A model generated the notes under the pieces. It was given only the letters and a program-made list of their open reading frames with translations, searched no databases and was not told the DNA's origin. A stretch of 64,000 nt of DNA, taken from positions 310,001 through 374,000 of the forward strand of contig NZ_JACIFO010000002.1 in assembly GCF_014197445.1 (NCBI RefSeq), given 5' to 3'. This DNA is from Mesonia hippocampi (GTDB lineage: Bacteria; Bacteroidota; Bacteroidia; Flavobacteriales; Flavobacteriaceae). Numbering within the stretch: the first letter of the stretch is position 1; every line of letters starts with the position of its first letter. Below are positions 1-8,917 of the stretch, one piece after another. The translations under genes and the position numbers were made by a program.

Positions 1-1600
1 TGTTATCTATTTTATTTACCCAGGGTTGTAGTTTTGTTTTATTGGCAAACATGGTAAAGGTGTCTACTTTGTCTAGCATTTTAGCATTTACGCTATTCTT
101 CTTAGGGGAAAATAAAATTATTTTCTGTGGGATATAGAAAGTATCGTTAGCTAATTGGGCGGCAAGAAGGTTTATTTCGCTATTTCCTGTAAGGGCTATA
201 AAGGTTTGTTTTTCTGTAGCGTTGGCATCTTCTAGGGTTTCTTCTTCTAGAATATTTCCGTGTATGGTTTTTAAACCTTTTTGTTGGGCTTGGGTGAGCA
301 TTTCTTTATTGGCATCGAGGATGGTTACTTCGTTTTCTTGGTTTAAAATTTCGGCAATGTATAAGCCTAATGGGTTTGCACCTAGAATTAGGTAGCCTTT
401 TCTGGTGTCTTGTTCTACAAGTTCCCCTCTTTTGCGTAACCAGTTGGTTGTCCAGGTAAGAAATACAGGAACGGTAAGGGTTGTAAAGATGGCCATGAAC
501 ACCAATATGGAGAAAATTTCGTTAGAAATAATGCCCATTTTAAGTCCTATTCCTGCAATAATTATTTCTACTGCTCCTCGGCCATTCATGCCTGTTCCTA
601 CGGTTATTCCTTCTCGCCAACCATGTCCGCTTGGTAGGTAAAATAAGGCTGTACCTACAATTTTACCAACAATAGCTACTATAATTACGCTTATAAATAA
701 AGAGAGGTCTGTTTTAAAAACATCTAGTGTTACATGAAATCCGGAAGAAACAAAAAATATGGGAGCTAAAAAGCCTATAGAGACATCGTGAAAGATATTG
801 TTTACTTCTTTAGATACTTGTCTATCAAATATTCCGTCTCTAATAAAAAGTCCTGCCATAAAAGCGCCTAAAATACTGTGTAATCCTGCTATTTCTGCTA
901 ATTCAGAAAAACCAAATGTAAGGATAAGGATAAGGGTAAAGTGTAAGGTGCGGTTTTTAATATTTGCTTTACGTAGGTATTTGCCTAGTAAAGGTAATAG
1001 ATAAATACCTATTAAGGTGGTAACAATAAAAAATAGGATAGCTTTACTGGCAACCCATAGGAGACCAAGGGTATCTATATCTCCTACGTCTATATAGGTT
1101 ATAATTCCAGCAAAAATAATTAATGCAAGGGTATCTGAAATTAATGCGCCTGCCATGAGCACGTAAGCAATTCTGGTATTGAGTAATTTTAGGTCTACTA
1201 GAATTCTGCTTTTTGTTGCGAGCGAGGTAACCGCAACAGCTATTGCTACAAATATAGCCGACATCTGTGTTCCTCCAAAATGGAGTATGGTATAATACCC
1301 GAGTATAAAAGGGACTATAAAGCCTCCTATAGCGGCAAGCAGGCCAGGCCAAGAAGCTTTACCGAGGTCTTTAAAATTTATTTCCATGCCTATATGAACC
1401 ATGAGGAGGATGATACCTACTTCCGATAAAATATCAATCATTCCTGAAGGGGCTAACCAGCCTAAGAGTGCGGGTCCTAGAATAATACCTATAATTAATT
1501 CTCCTAAAATTGCGGGGTAACCAAGGCGTTTGGATATGAGTCCGCCTATCCAAGCACTTGCTAAAACAGCAAGGAGTGTTAAGAGGCTAAATTCATCCAT
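1..1600 (-). CDS. Cation:proton antiporter, CPA2 type, with C-terminal TrkA-N domain (3' end outside window)
   Basis: The minus strand from the ATG at 1600 reads open to the window edge (533 codons). About twelve hydrophobic segments fill residues 5-390, beginning with MDEFSLLTLLAVLASAW and including LGYPAILGELIIGIILGP and GMNGRGAVEIIIA, which is the pattern of Kef/NapA-like CPA2 exchangers. A Rossmann domain follows (GYLILGANPLGLYIAEIL, then VTILDAN), typical of a TrkA-N/RCK nucleotide sensor. It would exchange Na+ or K+ for H+ across the inner membrane, gated by a nucleotide. It is divergent from another antiporter that starts at 1720. The C-terminus lies beyond base 1, so total length is unknown. 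Confidence 0.85.
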   Translation of the reverse strand, partial: MDEFSLLTLLAVLASAWIGGLISKRLGYPAILGELIIGIILGPALLGWLAPSGMIDILSEVGIILLMVHIGMEINFKDLGKASWPGLLAAIGGFIVPFILGYYTILHFGGTQMSAIFVAIAVAVTSLATKSRILVDLKLLNTRIAYVLMAGALISDTLALIIFAGIITYIDVGDIDTLGLLWVASKAILFFIVTTLIGIYLLPLLGKYLRKANIKNRTLHFTLILILTFGFSELAEIAGLHSILGAFMAGLFIRDGIFDRQVSKEVNNIFHDVSIGFLAPIFFVSSGFHVTLDVFKTDLSLFISVIIVAIVGKIVGTALFYLPSGHGWREGITVGTGMNGRGAVEIIIAGIGLKMGIISNEIFSILVFMAIFTTLTVPVFLTWTTNWLRKRGELVEQDTRKGYLILGANPLGLYIAEILNQENEVTILDANKEMLTQAQQKGLKTIHGNILEEETLEDANATEKQTFIALTGNSEINLLAAQLANDTFYIPQKIILFSPKKNSVNAKMLDKVDTFTMFANKTKLQPWVNKIDN

Positions 1601-1719
1601 AAATGAGTGTTTATAAGGGGTTAAGCCTCTAAAATATCAATATTTTTCAGATATAGGTGATTAATTAAGAATAAAAAATTTAATTTTAACTTTTTAAATA
1701 GCTTAAAAAAACACATTAC

Positions 1720-3561
1720 ATGATAGAATTAGCTGGGATTGTTATATTAGGAATATTTGCACAATGGTTGGCATGGAAAACCAAAACGCCTGCTATCCTC
1801 CCACTTATTATAATTGGTTTGCTAGTAGGACCTATTTCTACTTTATTTTCTGTAGATGGAACCAAATGGATAGAGCCAATATGGAATGGAGAAAAAGGCT
1901 TATTTCCGGGAGAGAGTTTATTTTATTTTGTCTCTTTAGCCATTGCGGTAATTTTGTTTGAAGGAGGTTTAACCCTTAAAAAAAGCGAGGTAAGTAATGT
2001 TGGGCGAGTAATTTTTAACTTAATAAGCATAGGCTCTATCATTACCTTTGCAGGAGCAGGTTTGGCTGCCCATTTTATTTTTGAGCTTTCTTGGCAAATC
2101 TCCTTTTTATTTTCTGCGTTGATTATTGTAACAGGGCCAACGGTAATTGCGCCTATTCTGCGGAATATACCTTTAAAAACAAATGTTTCTTCTGTATTGA
2201 AATGGGAAGGAATCTTGATAGATCCCATTGGGGCACTTGTATCTGTATTGATGTTTGAATTTATAAGGGTTGAAGGAGGCCAGGATTTTACACTTACCGC
2301 TTTAATCGAGTTTGGTAAAATTTTACTTTTTGGGCTAACCTTTGGTTTTACCTTTGCTCATATATTAGCTTTGCTTATCAAACGTCAAATCATACCACAT
2401 TATTTGCTAAATGTATTTATTCTGGCAACGGTTTTAGGCGTGTTTGTTGTAGCAGATATTTTTGCTCACGAAAGCGGTTTGTTGGCCGTGGTAATTATGG
2501 GTATGGTAATGGGTAATAAAGAACTTCCAAATATTAATGAGTTGTTATATTTTAAAGAATCACTAAGTATTTTATTGGTTTCTATCTTGTTTATATTGCT
2601 CGCGGCCAATATTAATATTAGCGATTTGTTATTGGTTTTACGTTGGGAGTCGCTTATTTTATTTGCCATTGTTGTATTGCTAATACGCCCTTTAGCGGTG
2701 TATATTAGTGCCATAAATTCTGATTTAAAATTTAACGAAAAAGCTTTTATTTCTTGGGTAGGCCCTAGAGGTATTGTTGCTGCAGGTATTGCTTCTCTTT
2801 TTGGGTTAACATTAAACAAGCAAGGAGTTCCAGGAGCAGAATATATTACTCCTTTAGTGTTTATGATTGTATTGGGTACCGTTTTACTTAATGCAACTAC
2901 TGCTAGGTTATTTGCCAAACTTGTAGGTGTTTTTATTAAAGATTCTAAAGGAATATTGATTATTGGAGCCTCGTCTATTTCAAGACTTATAGGAAAATAC
3001 CTTAATGATAATAATCGCCATGTAGTTTTATTAGACAGTAACTCTGATAATGTAAGAAAGGCACAAGAAATGGGGATAAACGCCATAGAAGGAAGTGTTT
3101 ATGCAGAAGATATTTTTAACAATATAGAATTAAATGATGTTGGCTACCTTATGGCAATGACAGGTAATAGCAACATAAATAAAACGGCTATAAGTAAGTT
3201 TAGAAAACAGTGTGGGGAAAAAGGCTCTTATCGTTTAATTACCTCCGATGAAATGGTTGATCCTGAAAATAATCCTTCAGAAGGCTTGTTCTCTCCTACA
3301 GATGATTATATAAACCTTATGGAAATTGCAAGGAAGTATCCGCAAATACAAGAGCTAAAGTTAAACTCCTTAGAACACCTAAGAGGTTTATTGGAGCTTA
3401 TAAAAATCAACCCAGAAAGTATTCCGTTGTTTGTAAAAAACCCACAAGGAGAATTAAATATTATCCCAGCACATAACAGAGACCAGTATTTAACAACAAT
3501 AGAGGAAGGTAGTTACCTTGTTTATGTAGGAAAAACATTGGAGTATGAAGGGGAGAAATAG
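1720..3561 (+). CDS. Cation:proton antiporter, NhaP/CPA1 type, with C-terminal TrkA domain
   Basis: 613 residues. Residues 1-405 hold about thirteen membrane segments with the CPA1 signatures TGPTVIAPILRNIP and GPRGIVAAGIASLFG. Residues about 408-520 form a Rossmann TrkA-N domain (GILIIGASSISRLIGKYL, HVVLLDSN), and the tail to 613 is an RCK-C-like extension ending in SYLVYVGK. The family exchanges Na+ or K+ for H+; the cytoplasmic domain suggests control by NAD(H) or a nucleotide. It starts 119 bases from a divergent CPA2 antiporter of the same overall plan, so the two may share regulation. It converges on the TPR/AraC gene with only six bases between stop codons and no hairpin seen. The exact ion is not readable from sequence. 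Confidence 0.88.
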   Translation: MIELAGIVILGIFAQWLAWKTKTPAILPLIIIGLLVGPISTLFSVDGTKWIEPIWNGEKGLFPGESLFYFVSLAIAVILFEGGLTLKKSEVSNVGRVIFNLISIGSIITFAGAGLAAHFIFELSWQISFLFSALIIVTGPTVIAPILRNIPLKTNVSSVLKWEGILIDPIGALVSVLMFEFIRVEGGQDFTLTALIEFGKILLFGLTFGFTFAHILALLIKRQIIPHYLLNVFILATVLGVFVVADIFAHESGLLAVVIMGMVMGNKELPNINELLYFKESLSILLVSILFILLAANINISDLLLVLRWESLILFAIVVLLIRPLAVYISAINSDLKFNEKAFISWVGPRGIVAAGIASLFGLTLNKQGVPGAEYITPLVFMIVLGTVLLNATTARLFAKLVGVFIKDSKGILIIGASSISRLIGKYLNDNNRHVVLLDSNSDNVRKAQEMGINAIEGSVYAEDIFNNIELNDVGYLMAMTGNSNINKTAISKFRKQCGEKGSYRLITSDEMVDPENNPSEGLFSPTDDYINLMEIARKYPQIQELKLNSLEHLRGLLELIKINPESIPLFVKNPQGELNIIPAHNRDQYLTTIEEGSYLVYVGKTLEYEGEK

Positions 3562-3567
3562 CTTTAG

Positions 3568-5070
3568 TTAAATAGATTTCTTTTTTAAAGAACTGATAAA
3601 AGCCGAGGGAGATAAGCCGGTACTTTTTTTAAATGCAACAGTAAACCTACTATGAGAAGAAAAACCGCTTAAATCGGCCAAATAACTTATTTTATACTTA
3701 GAGTATTTAGGTTTTGTTTTTAAACAGCTAACAATATAGTCTATTCGTAAATCATTAATATAGCTTGAAAAATCTTTTTGTTTATACTTATTTATAACAT
3801 GAGAAAGATACCTGTTGTTTATTTCTAAATATGACGCCACTGTAGCAAGAGAGGTGTTTTTTTCTAAGTAAAAATTAGATTTTTCATATTCTTCAAGCTT
3901 TTTTAATATTAAATCTTCTGTTTCTTTCGGCATGTACTCTTTATTATTATTTGTCTCACTTTTTTGAGGGAGCGCAAGTTTGGTTTGGTTATAAGGTTTT
4001 AGGTGTTTTTTAGAATTCTTTTTTCTTTCGTAGTAGAACAGAAGCAAAAGAAGCGAAATACAAACAATAGATATTGATAGTGTATAAAATATGTTTTTTG
4101 AATAACTGTTTTTAAGGTTATTCTCTTTTGTGTTTAGGTTTTCCAAGAGTTTATTGGCTAATATTTGCTGAGTTTCATGCTCTTTTTTTATTAAATCTAT
4201 TTTTAGGTTATTGTAAACAATGTATTTAGTATTATTATTTGTTGTTTTGTAGTAATATTGTAGTGCTTTATAGACTTCTGTTTTTAAGTTATAAAAATCT
4301 GATTTTTTAGCTATTTTTAATGCTTTTAGGTAATTTACATGAGCATTAACAGTATCGTTTTTTTGCATATATGCATTTCCTAAATCATTATAAATAAATC
4401 CTTTTAAAGGGCTATTGATATAAGCTGAACTATTAAGGTTATTGTTTGCTTGTATAAGATAGTAAAATGCAGAGTCTGTTTTTTGTAAAGAAAGGTAGCT
4501 TTTTCCTATCAATTCTTTATTTACGGCTAAAAGAAATTTTTGTTCTTTACTTTTTTCTAGTTTAGAGATAAATTCCCCACCTTTTATTAAATTTTGGATA
4601 GCTTTTGTATATTGTTTATCAGCAATATTATAATAAGCCATCTCTTGCTGCAGGTTATTTAAAAACTTATAACGTTCGTTTTTGTTTTCTATTTCTTTAC
4701 TGGCATTTATAGCTTTTTTTAAAGCTTTTTTTCCTGCCCATGTAATACCTGTTTCTCTATATAGGGTTGATAATAAGCCATTAAGCCTTGCTATATAACT
4801 GTAATTTTTATTGTTACTGGCTATATTATTTGCTTTTTTTATAACTTCAATGGCTTCATTTTTTAAACCGTATTGTCTTAAAATAGAAGCTTTTAACATA
4901 AGTGCGTTAAGCTTTTCAGCATTATTTTGAGACGTATTGTAAAGTTTTTCTGCTGTAGCTAAAGCTTTTAGAGGGGTATCTCTTAATGCTTCTATAGAGA
5001 TACTATCTATATTTTTAGGAAAACATAAAGTGCTTTTAAAAATAAAAATATAAATAATCCATTTTGTCAT
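3568..5070 (-). CDS. Membrane-anchored TPR sensor with AraC-type DNA-binding domain
   Basis: 500 residues. The N-terminus has a short hydrophobic segment (IIYIFIFKSTLCF) compatible with export. Residues about 30-330 are TPR-like helices (ALKIAKKSDFYNLKTEVYKAL). One membrane helix lies near 335-355 (IFYTLSISIVCISLLLLLFYY), followed by a basic linker and an AraC-type helix-turn-helix at 395-500 (ISYLADLSGFSSHSRFTVAF). The plan is a periplasmic TPR sensor joined to a cytoplasmic DNA-binding domain, common in Flavobacteria. The ligand and targets are unknown. It lies 135 bases downstream of galE on the same strand, so it may act on the polysaccharide genes, but it has its own -7 element at 5125-5132. 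Confidence 0.85.
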   Translation of the reverse strand: MTKWIIYIFIFKSTLCFPKNIDSISIEALRDTPLKALATAEKLYNTSQNNAEKLNALMLKASILRQYGLKNEAIEVIKKANNIASNNKNYSYIARLNGLLSTLYRETGITWAGKKALKKAINASKEIENKNERYKFLNNLQQEMAYYNIADKQYTKAIQNLIKGGEFISKLEKSKEQKFLLAVNKELIGKSYLSLQKTDSAFYYLIQANNNLNSSAYINSPLKGFIYNDLGNAYMQKNDTVNAHVNYLKALKIAKKSDFYNLKTEVYKALQYYYKTTNNNTKYIVYNNLKIDLIKKEHETQQILANKLLENLNTKENNLKNSYSKNIFYTLSISIVCISLLLLLFYYERKKNSKKHLKPYNQTKLALPQKSETNNNKEYMPKETEDLILKKLEEYEKSNFYLEKNTSLATVASYLEINNRYLSHVINKYKQKDFSSYINDLRIDYIVSCLKTKPKYSKYKISYLADLSGFSSHSRFTVAFKKSTGLSPSAFISSLKKKSI

Positions 5071-5124
5071 AATGACATAGAAATTAGAGACTTATTGAGA
5101 TTTAAAGTTGTATTAATTTAGATA

Positions 5125-5132
5125 CAAAATTA
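5125..5132 (-). promoter_or_regulatory. Bacteroidota -7 element for the TPR/AraC gene
   Basis: Read on the minus strand this is TAATTTTG, an exact match to TAnnTTTG, 54 bases before the ATG at 5070. No good TTG -33 element is seen at the usual 20-base spacing, so the call rests on the -7 match and position. Confidence 0.4.
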
Positions 5133-5205
5133 AGATTAAAGTCACATGTTTCTTAAAAATGGATTAAATTTAGTGCTAAAGGAAAGAATTTGTGTTAATT
5201 AATAT

Positions 5206-6231
5206 TTAGAGTTTTTCTTTTTCTTTAAGTGTTTTTTGCCAATTCCATACACTTATCAAGGCCTCTTCTATAGTGGTTTTTGTTTGCCAATTAAGTTCGT
5301 TTTTTGCTTTGTTAGCATTAGCGTAGGCAATAGTAATATCTCCAGGGCGTTTACCTTCTATTTTGTAAGGTATTTTTAGGAGGTTTACTTTTTCAAAAGT
5401 TTTTACAATTTCTAGAACAGAATGACCTTTTCCTGTGCCTAAATTATAAATGTCTAACCCTTGTTTTTGTGTGTTGTTTAGCAAATTATTTAAAGAAGAT
5501 ACGTGAGCCTCAGCAAGATCTTTTACATAAATATAATCGCGTATGGCGGTACCGTCTGGGGTAGGATAATTTTTACCAAAAATACTTAAGTAGTCTCTAA
5601 TCCCACTAGCTACTTGAGCAACATAAGGGATTAGATTATCTGGAGCGCCGTTGGGTAACTCGCCTATTAATCCAGAAGGATGTGATCCAATAGGGTTAAA
5701 ATACCTTAATATGGTGGCTTTTTTTGTGTATGCTTTTACAAAATCTTCTATAATTTCCTCTCCCATTTGTTTTGTTTTTCCATAGGTAGATTCTGGTTTT
5801 TTTAAAGGAGTATTTTCATCTATAGGCATTTTATCTGCTTGCCCATAGACAGTACAAGAGGAACTAAAAATAAAATTTGTTAGGGTGTTACGTTCCATTT
5901 CTTGTAGTAAGTTTATTAGTCCGTATAAATTATTTTTATAATAATGTAAAGGTTCTTTTTGGCTTTTTCCTACCGATTTATAAGCTGCAAAGTGGATTAC
6001 GCCATCAAAACAATGTTGGTTAAATACTTTAGAAACTAAAGCTTCATTTTTTAAATCATAAGGATAAAATGTAGGAAGCATACCTGTAATTTTATGGATG
6101 CTATCTAGCACAGAGATATTAGTGTTTGAAAGATCATCGATAATTATAACTTTATAATTGCTTTGTATAAGTTCTACTACAGTGTGTGATCCTATATAGC
6201 CTAAACCTCCTGTTACGAGTATTGTTTTCAT
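5206..6231 (-). CDS. galE: UDP-glucose 4-epimerase
   Basis: 341 residues, normal length for GalE, an extended SDR enzyme that interconverts UDP-glucose and UDP-galactose (some members also the GlcNAc/GalNAc pair). The NAD-binding motif GGLGYIGSH is at residues 8-16, the catalytic Ser is in SSSCTVYG, and the YxxxK pair is in STYGKTK near 150. ILRYFNPIG and RDYIYVKDLA are typical family blocks. It is the last gene of the run starting at 14349, ten bases after the DUF1573 lipoprotein gene, so it probably supplies an activated sugar to the polymer synthase in that run. The acceptor range cannot be settled from sequence. Confidence 0.95.
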   Translation of the reverse strand: MKTILVTGGLGYIGSHTVVELIQSNYKVIIIDDLSNTNISVLDSIHKITGMLPTFYPYDLKNEALVSKVFNQHCFDGVIHFAAYKSVGKSQKEPLHYYKNNLYGLINLLQEMERNTLTNFIFSSSCTVYGQADKMPIDENTPLKKPESTYGKTKQMGEEIIEDFVKAYTKKATILRYFNPIGSHPSGLIGELPNGAPDNLIPYVAQVASGIRDYLSIFGKNYPTPDGTAIRDYIYVKDLAEAHVSSLNNLLNNTQKQGLDIYNLGTGKGHSVLEIVKTFEKVNLLKIPYKIEGKRPGDITIAYANANKAKNELNWQTKTTIEEALISVWNWQKTLKEKEKL

Positions 6232-6241
6232 GCTGTTTTTT

Positions 6242-6775
6242 TTAATTGCTTAAATGATGTTCTGTGAAGTTTTCATCCAGGTAATAGCCTTTATTATTTT
6301 CATTACCATCTACCATATCTTCTATATTGCCAGCTTTATTTTTCTCTTCTTGATATAGTTCTTCATAGTCTTTAGTATAATGAGCGTCTGGTACTACACG
6401 TACATCAAAAGTTAGTTCTATTTTATTGGTGTCTGCAAAGTTTCCATATAGGGTTATGTAATGTTTTACGTAACCAATGTTTTTGTTACTGTTATAAGTA
6501 AGAAAGAGCCTTGCTTCTTCTCCAGCAGGGATAGCGTTTATAGATGATTTAGGAATAAGACACCCGCAAGAAGTAATGATGTCTTTGAGTATAAAAGTGT
6601 TTTCTCCGATATTTTTTATTGGGAAAACAACTTCTAATTCTTGCCCTTGAAGAATAGGATAATAATGCCTATTGTTATCTTCTATTTCTAAGGTTGTTTT
6701 TTCGTTTTTTATGTTACAACTTAAGGCTGTAATTAATATAAAAAAGCTTAGTATGGGTGTAATTATTCTTTTCAT
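6242..6775 (-). CDS. DUF1573-type lipoprotein
   Basis: 177 residues. The N-terminus is a lipoprotein signal with lipobox ALSC at about residue 20. The body is a DUF1573-like immunoglobulin fold: ILKDIITSCGCLIP is the family hallmark, followed by IPAGEEARLFLTY and YVKHYITLYGN. DUF1573 proteins are cell-envelope proteins of unclear role in Bacteroidota. It sits between the DUF4838 gene (six bases away) and galE (ten bases away), so it is co-transcribed with the polysaccharide genes. A role in holding the export complex or polymer at the outer membrane is inference. Confidence 0.85.
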   Translation of the reverse strand: MKRIITPILSFFILITALSCNIKNEKTTLEIEDNNRHYYPILQGQELEVVFPIKNIGENTFILKDIITSCGCLIPKSSINAIPAGEEARLFLTYNSNKNIGYVKHYITLYGNFADTNKIELTFDVRVVPDAHYTKDYEELYQEEKNKAGNIEDMVDGNENNKGYYLDENFTEHHLSN

Positions 6776-6781
6776 GTTGGT

Positions 6782-8917
6782 TTAAAAGATTTGTATTTCG
6801 TCACAAGCAATGCTGCTTTTTCCAAGTTCTTTTTGAATAAATTTTAGCTTAACATTTTCTGTCCCTGAAAAGTTTAGGTTAATGGTATATATGGCCACAC
6901 CATTTTCTATAATAAGGTTTTCTTTTAGTTTACTTTCTTTTAGCACATCATCAATATAGAGTTCTATCTTTTTAGGAGGATAGAATTTATGTTTCTCATG
7001 CATAAGGAAGCGTAGTTTAATTGTTTTTGCTTGCTGTAGTGTAAGGGTGGTAAATTTTAAAACCATGTTACCTATACTATTAATGTACCAACCTTGGTGA
7101 TAATCTGAAGCAAAACCAAGAATTCCGTTATTTAACAACCTTGTCGTTTTAAAACTTTCGTCTGCTTCTGAAAGTAGTTCTATCTTGGTATTTATTAAGA
7201 AATTCTTGTAAGGGGTGTTTAGTAGATTTGTTTCCCATGCTTCGCAATATACGGGGAGAGCGCCATCTGCTTCTTTGTAGTTTTTTAGTTCAGGATAGTT
7301 TTTATACGCTTTTAGCGATGCTAGCCATTGTTTAGTTCTAGGTTTTATGGTTGTTTGGGTGTTATTTTTTATAAGAAAACCTAATGGTTTATCTTCCAAT
7401 GCATACCCTATTTGTAAGCGCGTATAAGATAGGGCTGTAAACAGTTTTTTAAGTTTTTCTTTTTCATTTCCTGTTGTTTTAGGAATTATTTTTTCTAAAT
7501 CTTTATAAAACTGAGTAAAAGCTGTTGCATCGAGATAGGTATTTAGGATTTCTCTTATGCCACCATATAAGGGATATTTTTTTCTTTTGGCTTTAAAATT
7601 TTTTTCGAGCGAGAGGTAATAATTGGTTAATAGTGCGTGATTTTCGGGATATTCTTTTTGGAAGAAAGCCTTAATCAAATTATCAATATTAACCTCTGTG
7701 TTAAGCATTAATGCTGCGGAAATAAAGGTTTTAAGGTCATCGAAAGAAGCGTAATCATAGCCATTTGCATTAAGGAAAACACCCTTTATAGCAAACTTTT
7801 TAAAAAAGCGGAGTTGCTCTTGAAGTGCATATAAAACCGGAATAGGCGTAAGGTAATCATCAAAGTTTGCCGCATAATCCCACAGATAAATATTCTCTGT
7901 TTTTTCTTTCCAGGCATTTACTTGTTTTATAAAGTTTCTGCTAGGTGTTTGTTGCTCGTTTAATGCAATACCTTTAGGAAGCTCTATGGTGCTTATCATA
8001 ACCCCAATATTTTTAGTAAGTTTTTCTTTTGGTGGTGTTTTTGTGGTTAAGTATGCAGAGGTGAAAAAATGATGATTAGGGAATCTTTCTGCTAATTTTT
8101 TTATAAAATAGGTTACAGCAGGAGTAGCATTAGAGGTTGTATTTCCTAAGCTTAGGCAGTGCTTACAAGTACAAACTAGTTTATTGTCATTAGGCATAAT
8201 CATAAACCTATAGGTAACCTTTTTTCCGTTACCGTAATTATTTACGATATAATTTAATGTTTGTTGGTATAAACTAACAGAAGAGAAACAAAACTGCTGA
8301 GGCAGTCTCTTGTGGTTAACTTCAGCATAGAGGGTTGGCGGTTTTTTGGTTATTATTTTATGTAAATTATGACCCCATAAGCCCCAATCTGTTTCAACAT
8401 TATTGGTGTTTAAAATAGCGGCGTTGTTTTTTTGCAGATTGTAATAAAAATGAGGTTCACGGTACGAGAAATCAAAATTTATACAATCCGTTTTGAAGTC
8501 TATTATAGCGGGTAAAAGATTATGGGAAGAAAACCGATGATCTGTTTTAGATAAAACAGCCAGAAGCTGATTAATTATCCACTTACTTGTTTTTTCATTT
8601 TTTACTTTTAAACTTATTTTAGTGGAGGTTTTTTCAATACAATAATCGTAAGCTAGATTAGGGTCTAACACCAAGTAAATTCCGTTATTTTTTTTAGCAT
8701 CCTTATAAGAAGCGTTTTCTACAGAGGTACTATAGATTATGTTTTTTTCAAGACTTTGTTGCTCAAATTGATTATAGGTATAGTTAGCCCATTCTTTACT
8801 TTTAGAATCGTTGGCTGAGGTTATAAGGTAAACATCCGATTTAAGGCTGTATGTGCTTTGAGAAAAACAGAATATAGGGAATAATAAAAAAATAAAAAAG
8901 TAATTAAAACGCCACAT
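6782..8917 (-). CDS. Exported DUF4838-type glycosidase-like protein
   Basis: 711 residues from the ATG at 8917. I chose this start because it begins directly with a signal peptide (MWRFNYFFIFLLFPIFCFSQ), while the longer frame to 8971 runs further into the preceding gene. The start overlaps the upstream stop by 14 bases. Residues 150-480 match the DUF4838 plan: a VCTCKHC cluster at 248-254, then YLWDYAANF and GVFLNANGYDYASF, as in GH67-like barrels. The last ~130 residues are beta-rich and may bind sugar. In this operon it takes the position that the PgaB hydrolase/deacetylase has in PNAG loci, so I infer trimming or modification of the exported polymer. No enzyme activity is proven. Confidence 0.8.
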   Translation of the reverse strand: MWRFNYFFIFLLFPIFCFSQSTYSLKSDVYLITSANDSKSKEWANYTYNQFEQQSLEKNIIYSTSVENASYKDAKKNNGIYLVLDPNLAYDYCIEKTSTKISLKVKNEKTSKWIINQLLAVLSKTDHRFSSHNLLPAIIDFKTDCINFDFSYREPHFYYNLQKNNAAILNTNNVETDWGLWGHNLHKIITKKPPTLYAEVNHKRLPQQFCFSSVSLYQQTLNYIVNNYGNGKKVTYRFMIMPNDNKLVCTCKHCLSLGNTTSNATPAVTYFIKKLAERFPNHHFFTSAYLTTKTPPKEKLTKNIGVMISTIELPKGIALNEQQTPSRNFIKQVNAWKEKTENIYLWDYAANFDDYLTPIPVLYALQEQLRFFKKFAIKGVFLNANGYDYASFDDLKTFISAALMLNTEVNIDNLIKAFFQKEYPENHALLTNYYLSLEKNFKAKRKKYPLYGGIREILNTYLDATAFTQFYKDLEKIIPKTTGNEKEKLKKLFTALSYTRLQIGYALEDKPLGFLIKNNTQTTIKPRTKQWLASLKAYKNYPELKNYKEADGALPVYCEAWETNLLNTPYKNFLINTKIELLSEADESFKTTRLLNNGILGFASDYHQGWYINSIGNMVLKFTTLTLQQAKTIKLRFLMHEKHKFYPPKKIELYIDDVLKESKLKENLIIENGVAIYTINLNFSGTENVKLKFIQKELGKSSIACDEIQIF

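Noticed and set aside
1044-1352. Minus-strand frame of 102 codons inside the first gene
   Set aside because: It is a different frame of the CPA2 antiporter, which has a clear continuous membrane-protein translation across it.
3561-3568. Terminator between the NhaP-like gene and the TPR/AraC gene
   Set aside because: No hairpin could be found in or near the six-base gap.
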